A stretch of DNA of 64,000 nt, from contig NC_079878.1 of assembly GCF_029227915.1 (NCBI RefSeq), positions 16,306,001-16,370,000 of the forward strand, written 5' to 3'. Position 1 is the first letter of the stretch, and each line of letters opens with the position of its first letter. The position numbers were made by a program, and so were the translations under genes. Below, piece after piece: positions 1 through 13,025 of this stretch. The notes beneath the pieces were generated by a model. The model was not told where the DNA came from. It did not search any database and saw only the letters and a program-made list of their open reading frames with translations. This stretch comes from Hydractinia symbiolongicarpus. Lineage: Eukaryota; Cnidaria; Hydrozoa; Anthoathecata; Hydractiniidae.

Positions 1-64
1 TAAACTGTGTTCTGAGCTTGCCATTAGTATAGATATCAACTTCATATTAATAAAATAATTAAAC

Positions 65-2463
65 GAACTTTGTGTTGCTGCAGCAGAAGTGTGGTTGTGT
101 GTGAATCATGACCATATTCTGTTGACGATACAAAATATTCCTTCTCCGACAGCCAAATATCTTCTTCTTCCATGTCTCGATAGAATGTGTGCAGTTTGAG
201 AGATTCTTCCAGACGCTGTCTCCGCTTCTGTGCAAGATCACATAGTTCTTTATAGTTTGTTTTCATTTCAATTTGATTACTTTTTATAGTTTTAACATCT
301 GGCTTGTAACCTACAAAAAATATTTGATTAATAATTATTTGATGTGTTAATTTATTTCTGAGCCTTTGGCATAGTGAAGTAACTTTGTCTTACCATATAA
401 AGAATGCTAAATACAAAAGCGGAAGATAAACTATGTACTATTGTCCAGTATACATGTAAACATCTCTTAGGAAACATTAACTACTTATGAGTTTGAAGAA
501 ATATGAGAAAAGGGTGTTATTAGCAGAATAATGATTTTTTTTTTTTAAAAAACACTAACCTTTTTAAAAACAGATGGTACAGTAATTTTTTTTAAATATA
601 TTTACCGTCACTTTCGGTTTTCGCAGCATCTTCGAGAAAAGTGTCAGCTGACGTATTAGTATTTTGAACACGTTCTGCTTGTGCTGAGATGTCTGCTTCC
701 ACTAAATCATGTTTCTGTAACAAATCTTCAACTCCCAAGAGATGTTTACCATAATCTTCTGACAGCAGACCTCCCTAAAGGTAAAAAACAAGTTATGATA
801 TTGGAGATCAAACTTTCAAATATGCACCATGAAAATATTAGAAGATCAAGCAGTTTAACATGATTACTTTATGCAATTTAAATACTGACATTGGGATGAT
901 TGTAAATAGCTATTAAAATTGCAATATAGATGAAACTATACATAACATACCCTAATTTCATCCATCCAGTCAATAATGTATATCATTTCTTGAAATACTT
1001 TATGCAAACTAAGATGCTTATTCAAGCGTGAGCTTCTCCAATGAAGTAATTGTAGTAACTTTAACCACATTTCCTTAATATTTCCTGTCAGTGTGTTAAT
1101 GGAATCAATGCGGTGAAAGTTTTCTTTTTCTAGTTTGGCAGCCAACTGTTCAACTCCATTAATACGAGCTTCATATGCCTAAATATTAGTTAAAATAAAA
1201 TTATACAATTGTGAAGAGTTTGAGAAAAAATAAAGGTATACAACATAAACAAACATTACTTTAATGTCAGTTTCAATTGCTTCATGTTTTTTTACAGAAG
1301 CTTCCACTGCCGGCAGATCTTCGCCAAAGTTATCCGTGCTTAGCAGTTTGCAGTTTTCATTTAACCAAGCATCTCTTAATTTAGCCTTGCGTTTAAATCG
1401 ACTAGCAATTTCTTCTAGTTCTTGCTGTCTTATTAGTTCGTCACGAATTGCAACTTCCCGCTTGTGTTCTTCTTGTTCCATTTCTTGCCAGGCTTTGTTG
1501 ATATTGTTCACTAGGAGGCCCTCTGGTGGGCTATACATTTTTTGATGATTCAGGCGCAACTGACTTGTTATCTCAAACATCTGAACTTCAAGACTGCATT
1601 TTTCAACAAACCTAAAAATAGTCCCAGTTATCAGTAATTTTTTTAACTAAACTAAAAGTTTAACTTTATGAAGAAAACAATCTTTTTTAAAAATAAACTA
1701 CTGCTGTATCACTTCTGTTAAATAAACTAGAATGTGGGACTGTTTTGGTTTAAAAAATGGATTGTTCTTTAGAGAATCCGGGGGTATTCACGCTGTAGAT
1801 GAAGCCAGGTTAGCCTGACAAGTTATTAGATCTCAAATGTGAGTCTAACATGGGAAGGCAAATTATCCCATATTGATGTTGTGTTGTGGTGACAAACAAA
1901 GTTCTTATTTATATATACAAGCATAAAGCCATGAGATTTTCATGAAAGATGTATGGCGAATATATACAAACACAAACACACATACTTAGGTGGCTTTTCT
2001 TGTATCCGATACAAATTGAATTCAGTCATCTGTTGTTGAAGAGTCACCAAGGAATTCCCCAATGAACGATCTTTCAACTTGATAATCTTCTCCTGTATCC
2101 ACTGCATTAAGTTCAAGCTCAAATTTTCATATTCTTGTATAAGTTTCTCATTATCTAAGGCATGTTTAATTACCTAAAATAAAATTATCCCCATACATTT
2201 AATGATACTAAAAACAAGATAGACACAATTTTAATTTCTGTGTCTATCCACAATAAGATAAAAATGATGAAACAAGATCACAATTAAGCCATAAAGACCC
2301 CTATAAAGTACTTTATAGTTAAGTCTATACCAGGAAGCAACATTACACACCTTTTGTATTCTGCTTCCAGAAACTTCAACCTGTTTCATTTTTGAAAAAT
2401 ATTGATAGTATGTAGCCACATATGTCATTATAGATTTTTCATCAGGATAATTAACATTGACAT
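65..2463 (-). CDS. SPTBN: beta-spectrin exons 8-13: linker and first spectrin repeats
   Basis: Exon 8 (2351-2463) ends the CH2 region ([20 protein letters not shown]) and starts the first helix. Exons 9-13 encode triple-helical spectrin repeats. The conserved tryptophans are visible in [27 protein letters not shown] and IIDWMDEI, each about 106-110 residues from its counterpart. The [10 protein letters not shown] and [12 protein letters not shown] motifs mark the inter-repeat helices. Exon 10 is the largest (352 bp). The order matches known beta-spectrins closely, so this segment is roughly repeats 1-3. Confidence 0.93.
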
Positions 2464-5400
2464 CTATATGAAAAAGACTGGGCATTGTAAAGATGAACAA
2501 GATGCAGCAGAAGCTGAATAACTATCTCACTCTTTGGTAAAACTAGATGTAAATTTTTAAACCAAATTTAGCCTAAAACAGTATTTAACATTTTGATGTT
2601 GCCAAGTCTGCAGAAAGATGACATTTTTACTGATGCAATTTTCCTTTAATTAACATAAATTTGTGCTACAAAGGCAGTCCATAGCTCAATTTTGATACTA
2701 TGCTCTTTTGAAATATTAACAAGAAATTGTAATCTTTTTTTTAAAAAAAAAAAAAAATAAAAAATAAATGAACAGAAAGAGCAAAATATAGGGTACCTGG
2801 AGCATCAAGTAAAGGTAAAATCCCAAGTTCTCGTTCTGCTGTGTCAAAAGCTACATTAAGATTAGTTATGGGTTCCTCTTGTACGAGTTTGTCAAATTCA
2901 ATTAAATCAGTTCTAAAAGGAAAACAAAAACATAATTATATGCATGTTTTCCCAAACCTTAGTTTTATGTTAAACAATTTACCTATGTTTATGAATAATG
3001 GCATTAAATGCAAGCCCATCACGCCAACTTGTTGTGAAATTGGTAATGTTAACATTTTTATACCTAAAAATAAATTAGTATAAAACACCACAAATTTGAC
3101 AAAAGTAAGTTGTTACTTTTATAAGCACCAAAATCATTCTAACCCTTGTGCTTTCGATTGACACCATAACAACAATGCATCTTTGGCAGACCGTTTCTCT
3201 GTGGAGTCCATTTCAATCATTAAATCTTGAATCTATAATACGAGTAGAAACTGGGTAACTCAGATTGTCAAACAAATAAAAAAATTGATAATCCATTGCA
3301 TGTGTCAAGGATATGTTTCTGAAACAAGTATTGGGTATACAACAGTAGGGGGAAGTTTGTAACAATGACTGCCAATAAATAAGCACCTGAGTAATTACTT
3401 GAATTTCTTTTGAGACAGGGCCCTTGATAAAATGTTTGGGCATATTTATTGGAGTATAGTAGTAATTATTTTAGAGGAGTATATTGTTACAATTAAAATG
3501 AATTTAATGTTTTAGTATCTGTTAAACATTCATTTACCTGGAAACGAAGGATTATTGTCCAAATAAGACCAAGTGTAATTTTAGGATTACCATCCACAAT
3601 ATCATGGCTGCCAATGTTAGTCAGGTAAACCTAAAGTATAAAAATGTCTTTAATAAAAAATAATTACCTCATAAAAATATGTCTCACATTTCTTTACCCG
3701 GTTGAAATAAAAGGCAACATTTTGTAATACACAATAGCAACCTTAGAATATGACAGGACAATAATTTCTGTGGTAAATTTTAATATAATTGTTACATGCA
3801 ATTTTTACTCAAAAGTTTGTCTTGTTCATTATAGTTTGAATAGACACTGTGCATCATTTTTATTTTTTTTTTAATCCTTAACTTTGGTTTCTAAGATTTT
3901 TAAGCTCAAAGAGGTACCACAATCGTTTACTCAAATTCATTTTAAAGGGTCAAATGACTACATAAAAAAGTATATAGGATATTTTCATTTCAAGAAAGAG
4001 AAAAAAGACACTAAAATTAATGTTGTGAATACAAAACAAAAATAATCTAAAGGCATTTATGTAATAAAAACAGATTTGTATCACTTCTTTATTCACTTTC
4101 AGATGACATATGTAAGATTAGTGGACCTCTGCACCTACAGATGTGCAAACACCCTAAAAGGGGCACTCCAGTGGAAAAAAAACATATTTTGAAAAATTGT
4201 TATTTTGATAAGACATTACATAAATAAGCCAAAACAAACCTTTTACAGTTATTAAAATTCTTCATTTATACCTTTACCGCGTCTAGAAACATCTTTAACT
4301 TCAAATAATTTTCAAAGTCGCGTAAAGCAGAGAGGACTAGGTCCCAATAAATGAGCATACGTCACATCGTGCAGAAAGTCAAAAAGGTCAGTATCTTGCT
4401 TTCTAAATGTTTTGCTTACTGTTTCCATTGTTCGTTGATAACATGTCTTGTAATAATGAAAAAGATTATAACTTAGAAAGCTCAGAATCGGAAAATTTTC
4501 TTCGTGAAAAGCTGCACCAAAGCTGCAGCCATACGACTTTAAACCTTCTGTGTCTGATAAGGAAGAAGTTAATAATGATGTAGAAAGTGACGAGGTGTCT
4601 TTTACTGATGCAGAGGCATGTACGGGTAATACAAATTGGTGTGAATGTGGAAATTGTAGAGCAATGGAAACCAATACTGAAAGAGTGTGCTGTGTCAAAT
4701 CAAACAAAATTGCTGAAGGATTTTTCCAACGTAGCTAGGAGATATACAGCAACGATTTTATATGATATATTCTTAGCGAAATTTTTCCTCTTTAAAAAAA
4801 TCAAAAAAATCATTTAATTGCTTTTTTTCACATTTTCACCTTATCTTTTGATTCAGTAAAATAATCTTTCATCACTTCTTTCTTACTTCACAAGCCAATC
4901 TATTTTAATTTCAACAATCAACAATATCATTCCTCCGCAAGCGCTTTTTCGCACACAAATGCAAACAAATCTTATGTAATGTTGTATTATTTTCTGTGAT
5001 GGAGAACCATTGAAATGGGTGATCGAAAGATCGAATAATGTCTCTGTCGAATTGATAAGTTGGTAAAATGGGGGGAAAATATTGTATAAATAAAAAACAC
5101 TCTTATCAATATCATTATTAGAAACTGTGTATCTGCGTTGCATGCAGGCTAAACAGCAACAAAGATTAAAAGTAATGATTTAAAAAAATGAGTACATTTA
5201 CCCCCTGAAAAAATCTGGCAGGTCCTTCCATTAAAAAAGCTTCTTTCTTGAAAAGCAAAGAATAGAAACTAAACGAGCGCTACGAAAGATACATGTCTAA
5301 CTAGATAACTTTTTTATCGGTGTTTGTATTGGAAATTGGTATCTGAAGTGCGACGAACAAACATAAAAACTTTGATCCCTTGGTAGATCACCCACACAAC

Positions 5401-7029
5401 GTATTTGATGAGCCATTTTTGTCCTAGTTCTTTCTTTTTAAACAATGGGATTTTGTGAAAACTAACTTCCTTACACTTTTCTGATCAATTGGTACATCCA
5501 AACGCAGAACAACTAACCATTTTTTAAAGATTTAAAGGTAAAGTACATACAAAAAGCGATTAAAATGTAAACTATAAATGTGGTTTAACATAGATGTTCT
5601 CTGCCCTTGCTCAAACTTTCTGCACGATGTGGCGTCATTATTTATAATCAGGTCCAGTCCTAACTGAAATCGCACTTGTCTGTTTTTTTAAGGGAAAAAA
5701 ATTGTTTATGCGAAGACTATTACAACAATTTTTAATGAGGAAAACAAGTAAAGTAAGTTGTTTTACATTTCTTATGCTTTTCTGAGTACGTATAAAAGAA
5801 AAAAGAAAAAACTGATTTTTACTGGAGTTCCTCTTTAAGGCATACTATGCAATCTCATGAATGTAATGGGAAACATAAGGCAATGCAATCATATTACAAA
5901 ACAAAACAAAAACATATACCTCTTTAACTTTTAGGAACTGCAAACTTTTATCAACATTTTCTAACATATGAATTCTCATGCGTCCTTTGCTTGGGCGTGG
6001 CTGAATGAAATAAATTTCAAATTCTGTTTAATAGTGAAAAAGCCACTTACCACTTCGAAACATGTTTTAAAAAGCATGTCTTAAACATACCTTAATATTT
6101 TTAGGACCAAAAATCCATTCTGAGGCCACTCCAAATCAACACACTTATGTTTTAAAAAGCATGTCTTAGCTTTAATAATATTTGTTGGACCAAAAATTAA
6201 ATATTCTGGTCCTTATTTATATCACTACCAATATGCAATATTTCAGTTACTGGGACAATCATTACCAATTTGTTTGACGTTATTGTAATAGATAGATATT
6301 AACATTTTTCGTTCCACACTGTGCTCTTTATGAGATCAGTGTTTAAAAAAAAATTGATAAAAGAAAAAATTGACCTTGTTGATAAAATAAATATTGTAAC
6401 ATAGAAATGAAAGTTTAATTGGAGCAAAGGATCCAACAGAAGACCAGATAGCAGATACTAAAATTTTAGGTCAAAATCAAGGTTTTTAACTTATTCAGAA
6501 CGATATGGAGTAACCTAAATTTGTTTCCCTGCCAATAGGGCTAGCAGAACCTGTACATTATGGAACAACTGTTACCAGGATGTTTGAGCCAAAAGCTATA
6601 CACACACCAAACAAAATAATTGAAATACCAATTTCTCTGCTGATAAAATTTCTAGCAACAAAATAAGTTGTCGACCATCTTGCAAATCATGATATAGGTC
6701 ATTAATATGAGCACCGACTTTCTGCAAATGTGAATTTACCCATTTGGTAAAAGTTTTCTTTTGAACACCTTCTCTCTCATCTAAGCAAAACAAATAAGAT
6801 TAAAAAAAGCGAAAAGAACACTTGGAATGCATACACAATTTTTAAAGTGTAAAAAGTAGAATTATACTATTATCTAGAAAAACAAAAAATATATACCCCG
6901 TAAAGCAGAAATCTTTGACTTTTCAAACAATCGGGCTGATGATTGATTGGCTTCCATCCACATGTCACTTCCTCTTTCCAATCGTGATTCTTCATTGCGA
7001 TAGCCATTAATTACCTCTCCACTCGACAT
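65..7029 (-). CDS. SPTBN: beta-spectrin, 5' half of gene (exons 1-13, runs off left edge)
   Basis: Beta chain of spectrin, the actin-crosslinking membrane skeleton. I read 13 coding exons on the minus strand, each with AG/GT borders and matching phase: 6897-7029 (ATG at 7029), 6629-6780, 5920-6000, 3538-3630, 3144-3232, 2983-3063, 2797-2912, 2351-2463, 1986-2173, 1260-1611, 951-1178, 606-774 and about 65-310. The protein begins [18 protein letters not shown], then has two CH domains and spectrin repeats. Diagnostic stretches include [51 protein letters not shown] and [19 protein letters not shown]. The donor of the last exon is uncertain: 65 keeps a GT and a sensible phase. Full beta-spectrins have about 17 repeats, so most of the gene lies beyond the left edge. 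The reading frame shows no damage, so it is probably a working gene. Confidence 0.95.
2797..6780 (-). CDS. SPTBN: beta-spectrin exons 2-7: tandem CH actin-binding domain
   Basis: These six exons encode the actin-binding module. CH1 spans exons 2-4 (6629-6780, 5920-6000, 3538-3630): it starts at the [16 protein letters not shown] block, continues through [19 protein letters not shown] and ends at [13 protein letters not shown]2 spans exons 5-7 (3144-3232, 2983-3063, 2797-2912): it starts after the linker [20 protein letters not shown], contains [19 protein letters not shown] and [20 protein letters not shown], and ends near ERELGIPL-like helix residues (read here as [13 protein letters not shown]). 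All core tryptophans and the DGLAFNA motif are present. The intron between exons 3 and 4 is the longest (3631-5919) because it holds a transposon. Confidence 0.93.
4151..5840. mobile_element. TIR element in spectrin intron 3 carrying a P2X7-C-like remnant
   Basis: The ends are inverted: left about 4154-4178 contains GGGGCACTCCAGTGG, right about 5815-5838 contains the imperfect reverse complement (ACTGGAGTTCCTCTTTAA). A second, inner inverted match is CACATCGTGCAGAAAGT near 4362-4380 against its near-complement near 5617-5635, so the inverted arms are long and diverged. The right end runs into TTTAAGG and the left into CCTAAAAG, which would fit a TTAA-type target (Kolobok/piggyBac-like), but the duplication is not clean. 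No transposase was seen, so it is non-autonomous. Confidence 0.6.
4508..4738 (+). pseudogene. P2X7 C-terminal-like (ballast) domain fragment
   Basis: An open frame on the strand opposite spectrin reads [16 protein letters not shown], then an acidic linker, then [13 protein letters not shown] and [14 protein letters not shown]. The WCxCGNCxxM...ERxCC pattern is the cysteine core of the P2X7 intracellular C-terminal (zinc- and GDP-binding ballast) domain, which in many invertebrates also occurs alone, often in repetitive loci. The frame stops after about 76 codons; the rest of the domain (usually ending in a tyrosine-rich helix) is missing and no ion-channel part is present. It lies inside a TIR element and has no ATG in a good position, so I take it as a transposon-borne remnant. 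A spliced gene with further exons is possible but not seen. Confidence 0.55.
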
Positions 7030-7068
7030 TGCAATTATATTTTTAGTTACTTTAATGTTTATAATGCT
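7030..7068 (-). other. probable 5' UTR segment with 3' splice site
   Basis: Immediately upstream of the spectrin ATG the minus strand reads a T-rich tract followed by AG at 7069-7070. This is a plausible acceptor for a non-coding upstream exon. If it is used, the promoter lies in the AT-rich DNA beyond 7,070; I did not find the upstream exon. Confidence 0.35.
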
Positions 7069-7070
7069 CT

Positions 7071-10000
7071 AAAAAAGGTTAAATTGATCTGTACGTAAAA
7101 TATAAAAAACAGTTCCATTGAAGCTGTTTAATTGATTTAATAATCCAGAAAATATGGTGTTTCAGGGAACATAACATCAAAAATGAATAAATATATAAAT
7201 ACTTTATATTAATTAACGAAACTAAAATAAGAAACAAAGGGTAATACTAATTACTAGATTTAACAAGCAGCATTAAAATTTTGCCATATCACATATAAGT
7301 ATGTGTTAGCAATACTTAGTCAACCTATTGCTTGACAAAAATATAAATGCTTATGTCAACACCTTAAAAGTGGAATAGCAAATCTTAAATAATAAGATTA
7401 AAATCAAACAAAAGCACTTCCTGCCATGCAGTTCAAAAACAGGTTAATAATAATAAAGTATGCTAATTATGACATTGTACAATGGGAACAATCACGTTTT
7501 AATGACTTTAATAAAAACTGAAAGTTTGATTAGAATTCCTCATTAAACTTAATGTGGGAATATTTTTTATTTTGCTTGTCTGTTGGGTAATGTGATGTTA
7601 ACATACATTACAAAAAGTTAGCACCCTTTAAATACTTTCCTCCTAGAAGGTAAATGAAGCTGAAAATTCTTTAATAGAGTATGCAAATATATAATGTAAA
7701 TAACGTCCATAGTTTATTTAACAAACATTGGTTTTGTTTTAACAACAATGTGACAAAATATGGTTTTAAAAAAGCTTTGACTAAAACTAAAACGGTTTAT
7801 TGGGGGGCTGTTTATGAGGCTACAGATATGAATTAAATCCACTTTTTACCATTTTATGATGTTCTTGTTATTGTTAAAAGCCACACCCAAACATGCATTT
7901 CCACTACAGTGATAAATAATAACAGTAAAAACAAATAATAATAAATATTTTTGTCTGGAATAAATAAAAAATAGCAACACGAGGCAAAGAATGTAAAATA
8001 TTAGTAAAAATTGAGGGTTCATAACCTGAAATTTAACCGCATATATGCCATATTATCAGCAATAATTTGCAGATGAAACTAAAACGTAGAGAAAGCTTTT
8101 TAAAAACATATGCCCATTTTAAAGATTATGAAATATTAAACATCTTTTGGGTTTTGCATTTAATTATTTACCTGATGTTTTCATATTGATAAAAACATAT
8201 TGAAAACAAACAAAAGAAAACAAAAGGATGATTATTTATTCTTTTATATATAAACACTAGCCTGTGAAAAAAACGATAGAGTTCATAAAATAAAACGGGC
8301 AAAATTAACTAAAACTTTCAAATAAAAAAAATAAGTTTTGCAATTACATGTTTTTGTTTATTTTGTTCTCACTATTTAATACATTTTAAAATGTTTTTCC
8401 TAGAAATATTGTTTTTGTACCAACCTAGAAAATAAATCTAGAAATAAGTACACTCTTGTAACCAGAAAATTAAAAATGTAATCTGCATGTTGGGTACATA
8501 CTATCTATAATTTAAAGGCTTCGTTAAAATGAAGTGTTTTATAAAATAGTAGGTCTGCCTCAGGAAATAATTTGTTTTTCTGTCTACAGTTTAAAGTACA
8601 AATAACGGTTTATGCTGCTAAATAAAAATGTGTATCAGGATTTCTCAATGGTTAAAGTTTAACAAAATACAGCGAAGAGGCACAGCTGTGTACAAAAGCT
8701 TTCCAATATGTTGATAACAAAATGCGCATAGTCACTAGACCAATGTTTTAAAAAACAATGAAAGATGAATTCAGAAAATGAATAAAATAAACTACACCAA
8801 ATCATAAAATTAACTTTAACTAAAAAATTAATGAAAATAAAGCTGATGCACCTAATTTTGTTATTAACTTTATATAGTAAATAAAAAATTACTCATTAGA
8901 TCTATTACAAAAATCTGGTCAGGTGGAAATTAACTATTAACTTTAATTAAAATAATCATGAAACTTTCACCCACAATATAATTATTAAATCACCTATACT
9001 TTTCTTGTATTTAATTGTAAACAAAACAAAATGTGTTAAGTGTTGTTTTTTTTTCATTCACATAAAACGATAGAAATAGGAAGATAACACAAATAAAAAA
9101 TAAACAGGAAAACATGAATATAAGTGAAAATAACCAGTGTTAGAATATACATGACGAAATTAATTTACAGTTAATGACATTTTTACACCTTAATCTCAGA
9201 CAATATGATTGATATGCAACAAAAATTACGTCTCTTTGTATTTTCAGGTTCTACGGATATTAAAGCAAAAATTAATTAAACATCTAAGAGTTCAAGAACT
9301 GTTTTTAAAGGAATCACACTTTAAATCAGAGTGATCAATAATGTGCCAAAAAAGCTTTATGGGTTAACTTAATACACGTTTTCAGTTATTATATGTAGTA
9401 ATACACGCAGTAGTGGTTACAAAAGACAATGCCACATGGCTATGAGAAAAATCTGCGTAAAGGCTAATGCATAGAAACTGCATAAAACAACAACATGTTT
9501 GCCAGCCCACAGCAGTGGGTATTTTTGGTAAGAAAGAAAGGTAGTTTTCAGTTTTAATATTGTAATTAATAATTACAATATTAAAACTGAAAATATGTCT
9601 TCTAAGTTGATTTTAGGATGTTAAGTATGGTGCAACTAGTTGTACAGATAACTTAGGTTGGATAAAATAAGGGTGTGTTATTTTTACTCAACTGTGAAAA
9701 GGTGTATTATACAATTCATGAACCATTGAAGTTTTAAGCTTGTTATAGAAATTTTATTTGTCGTACAAAGTTCATTCTTTCAAAATCAAATATGATTTTG
9801 ATTAAACATATATTCTCTGGCTCACCTCACATATTCTAAAATAAATGACCAGCATTGTTTTTAGAAAAGAACCACAAAAATGATTGTTAAAAATGTTTGT
9901 AAATGAGTTTTAAAAACATTCAAAATTTCTGTTGAACTCAACAACAAGTTTTTATATTAAAATCTAACCCAAAGTTTTAGCAAGAACTTTATTGGCGAGT

Positions 10001-10889
10001 TTTATTGCGAAACGCATAATAATGCATACAGTAAAACTTTTTTACTTTTGAATAGAGGCATTTTGTGACCTTAAAATTATAAAAAAATAATAGTTTGTAT
10101 TTTTATTAGATTCAGAAAATATATCAGTAAAAAAATGCCACTACCCACAGTAAAAAATGTTGTTACCCATAATTTAACTATTTTCACTCAAGTCTGCATT
10201 TAAATGTGTGTCAATTTTTTAGTTTTTTTTTTCGCACGCACATGAGCATTCTGTTAAATTGTAAACATTGAACAGCTTGTCCCTACTGTAAGACACTGTA
10301 TAGAGCTATATGTACCAACTTTTCACAACTTTAAGGTTTTTTGCAATAATTTTTGTTATTTTTCGGATGATTGTAAGCTTCTTGTGCTATAATTTTTGTC
10401 ACATTTTTAATGGTAAGCAAACAGACACAATTACCACTGCTAAAAAAATATGAAAAAAATATGAGGTTAAAAAGAGGACTAATAGCAAATTTTGAAACAA
10501 AACACTGAATTACTTTTATCGTACAAAGTCATGTATATGTCCATTCCTTTAGGTAGAAAATATAAACAAGACCACAAAAGTCAAACGAATTCATTAAAAA
10601 AATGCAATATGTACCTAAAAATGGGTGAAACTTTAAAAAAATAAATATAAAAAACAAGTAATTTTAGTGCCTTTGGGATGAAGAAGGCTTAAAATCCAGT
10701 GTTGCAAACTTTTGTATGTGGCTAAACATTGTCAAATATATACATTAAGCTTATAGCTACAGTAAGTTGCAGCAAAATATTAAATTTGGCAATAAGGAAC
10801 ACACACACACAACAAGACAAGAAATTAGCTAATTAGCTGGTTAGCTATAAAAAGCTAAGCAAAATTGTGAACCCTACTTAGATATATTA
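7071..10889. other. AT-rich gene-free DNA upstream of spectrin
   Basis: No convincing coding exon on either strand. It contains A/T homopolymers, short AT microsatellites and one long perfect hairpin (9545-9593). It may include spectrin 5' UTR introns and promoter. Confidence 0.6.
9545..9593. repeat. perfect 23-bp inverted repeat with 3-nt loop
   Basis: Left arm 9545-9567, spacer 9568-9570 (AAT), right arm 9571-9593 is the exact reverse complement. Transcribed, it would make a 23-bp hairpin. The arms are AT-rich. Confidence 0.9.
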
Positions 10890-11456
10890 ATGTGTAGTTT
10901 GATCGGATTCTCCATTCATTGTGATCCAAACAAAAAAATTATATCTGCAAACACTTTGACTTTACAAACTGTCACAAATCAAATATCTTTTTCTGAATCC
11001 ATGCCCCGCCATTCCGTTTTGATTGACCGCCTTGAGTTCACAGATGTTATTGACGTTACAGTAAAACTGCGGACCAGATATGCTTTCGTACCCCAGGTAA
11101 CAAGCTTTCCAACTCAAATTTTTGCGGTGGCCTTCAAATACAGAATTTTTTTTAACAACTATTTCAATTTATTTTGGCTATGGCATAAACCAGCCAGTAA
11201 AAACTTTTACAATGAAACATATAATTTAACTGGAGACATTATGCGTGGAAAGATAACAATGTATCGAAAAGGTTTACGTAACAAGAACAAAAAACTAAAC
11301 AGTGATATTAGCCATCGATTCGCTGACATCAGCACTGTTTCCTATCAATCTCGCCAAACTTTCATTACACAATGGCATATTGACCGACTGCCACGTATAC
11401 AAAGTTCAATGGAATTAATTAAGGTGGTAGTAAACACTTCTTGGCGTAAATTTTAG
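10890..11456 (+). CDS. unrecognised 188-codon ORF
   Basis: An uninterrupted frame of 188 codons begins MCSLIGFSIHCDPNKK. I do not recognise it. It has one aromatic/hydrophobic stretch (about residues 66-97, including FAVAFKYRIFFNNYFNLFW), a potential N-glycosylation site in NETYNLTG and a basic second half (RKGLRNKNKKL). Base composition rises to about 40-44% GC within it, against roughly 30% around it, and a frame this long is unlikely by chance in such AT-rich DNA by my rough estimate. It could be an exon of a larger gene, a fragment of an old transposon or a single-exon gene. The first ~45 codons are more AT-rich than the rest, so the true start may be an internal acceptor or the Met near 11001. 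No neighbour suggests a role. Confidence 0.4.
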   Translation: MCSLIGFSIHCDPNKKIISANTLTLQTVTNQISFSESMPRHSVLIDRLEFTDVIDVTVKLRTRYAFVPQVTSFPTQIFAVAFKYRIFFNNYFNLFWLWHKPASKNFYNETYNLTGDIMRGKITMYRKGLRNKNKKLNSDISHRFADISTVSYQSRQTFITQWHIDRLPRIQSSMELIKVVVNTSWRKF

Positions 11457-13020
11457 CGAAAAATTTTATTGACTTGTTTTATTCAAAATTTATCGTAGAT
11501 TTCAAAAATATATAGCTTTAATACCATAAATATTGTAAAAGTATCAATAAATAGGATTTTACAGGCCATGGTATTAGGACTGAAAAAAAAACTCCTTAAA
11601 AAAGTATTTTATACCCTCTCTTCTTTGCGTCATTTGGGGGTTTAAACAAGTAAACAAGTGTGTGCCTAATAGAAAGACATAGTGTAGACTGGCCTTTATG
11701 CAAACGGCAATCTGGAAGTCACAGCTTAAAAACACTAGGATTTTCGTTTTTTCAACCGAAAGATGTGTGTTGTGAGAGGGAGTAAATGGCAACCACAGAT
11801 CCTAAAGAAAGTTGATTTACTGCATCAGAAACGTTAGTTAACAAGTAACTAGAAATTAAAAAAAGGTTGCGAAGCATTACGCAAGTTGCAAGCAAAATCG
11901 AAACTAGCCAATAGTTGACCCTAGTGCTTTTGTTTCTCTTTGATATAATACGACGAGGTGCTTACATCTTACTGCAGCTGATATCTGGGAAATACACCAA
12001 AACTGAATATCATAGACGTAGAAAACCCTGGCGACGAGGTTGTAAAATAAACTCTCCGCGGAACAACAACAACTCGTTGTGCAAAAGTAGTGATTTTTTG
12101 GCAAAAATACAATATATATATGCGGAATATTTCTTTTAAGAAGGTACGAGAAATTTAGATCGCGCGAAACTAAACATAAACGATAACTAAGAAATTTCGT
12201 AAAACCTCTTTTTCACAGAATTATAAGATTAAATATTGACAATAATCACAATATTGTCAGTGGTGGCCGACGTAAATCCAACATTGATGAAGCTTTTAGC
12301 ACTAAAAATCCATGCAAAGTTATACTTTTATAAAGTTAAAACCCTTATTTTGAAAGAAATGCAATACATCGAGTTGTACAATCCGTAGTGTGCGAAAATG
12401 TCACGAATTAAGGGGATGCGCATCGTAAGGTACTCTTTCAACCGGAAAATAATACTCGGAACACAGATAATAATAGAGACTTTCAGAGACAAGAAGGCGC
12501 ACGAAGCAGCATGTGTTTTTTTTCACTTAAAAATAATGGCACTAGTTATGAAAACCGATTTCTTGAAGCCAATGAATCTGTTGCAATAAATTTTGTAAAC
12601 TCACGAGAAACAATAAAAACAAACATCTATAAAAACGAAAACAATTTATTAACTTTATCAAGATTTATAAAACAGCTTCAAGTTTTTGACAGAAAAACAA
12701 TAACAACGCGGGATGAGGTTTCGCTTTCTTCTTTTTATCTCACATATTGAAAGATAACATCTCTCGCTCATTGTACGCAATCTAAAAAGAAACAGAAAAC
12801 ATTCTTATATAGTATATTATATATATAGTAAAGTCTTTAAATACATTAAAATCCAGTGCCTTTGAGAGACGATATTTAGAGCTAAATTTCTAAACTACAA
12901 ATATATATCTTTTTTTGGGAAAGAGTGCTCAAATATTATTTACTAAATACAATATGATTGATACATGCTTGATAGAATTAATAAAGTCATGCAACTCTGT
13001 TTACTTTGGGGGTTGTCTTC
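11457..13020. other. mixed repetitive DNA, no supported gene
   Basis: Small ORFs occur (for example 12398-12589 and 12511-12750, which adjoin in different frames across a T-run), but none shows a recognisable domain. The AAACCCTGGCGACGAGG motif near 12022 looks like a dispersed-repeat remnant. Confidence 0.4.
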
Positions 13021-13025
13021 TTTTG

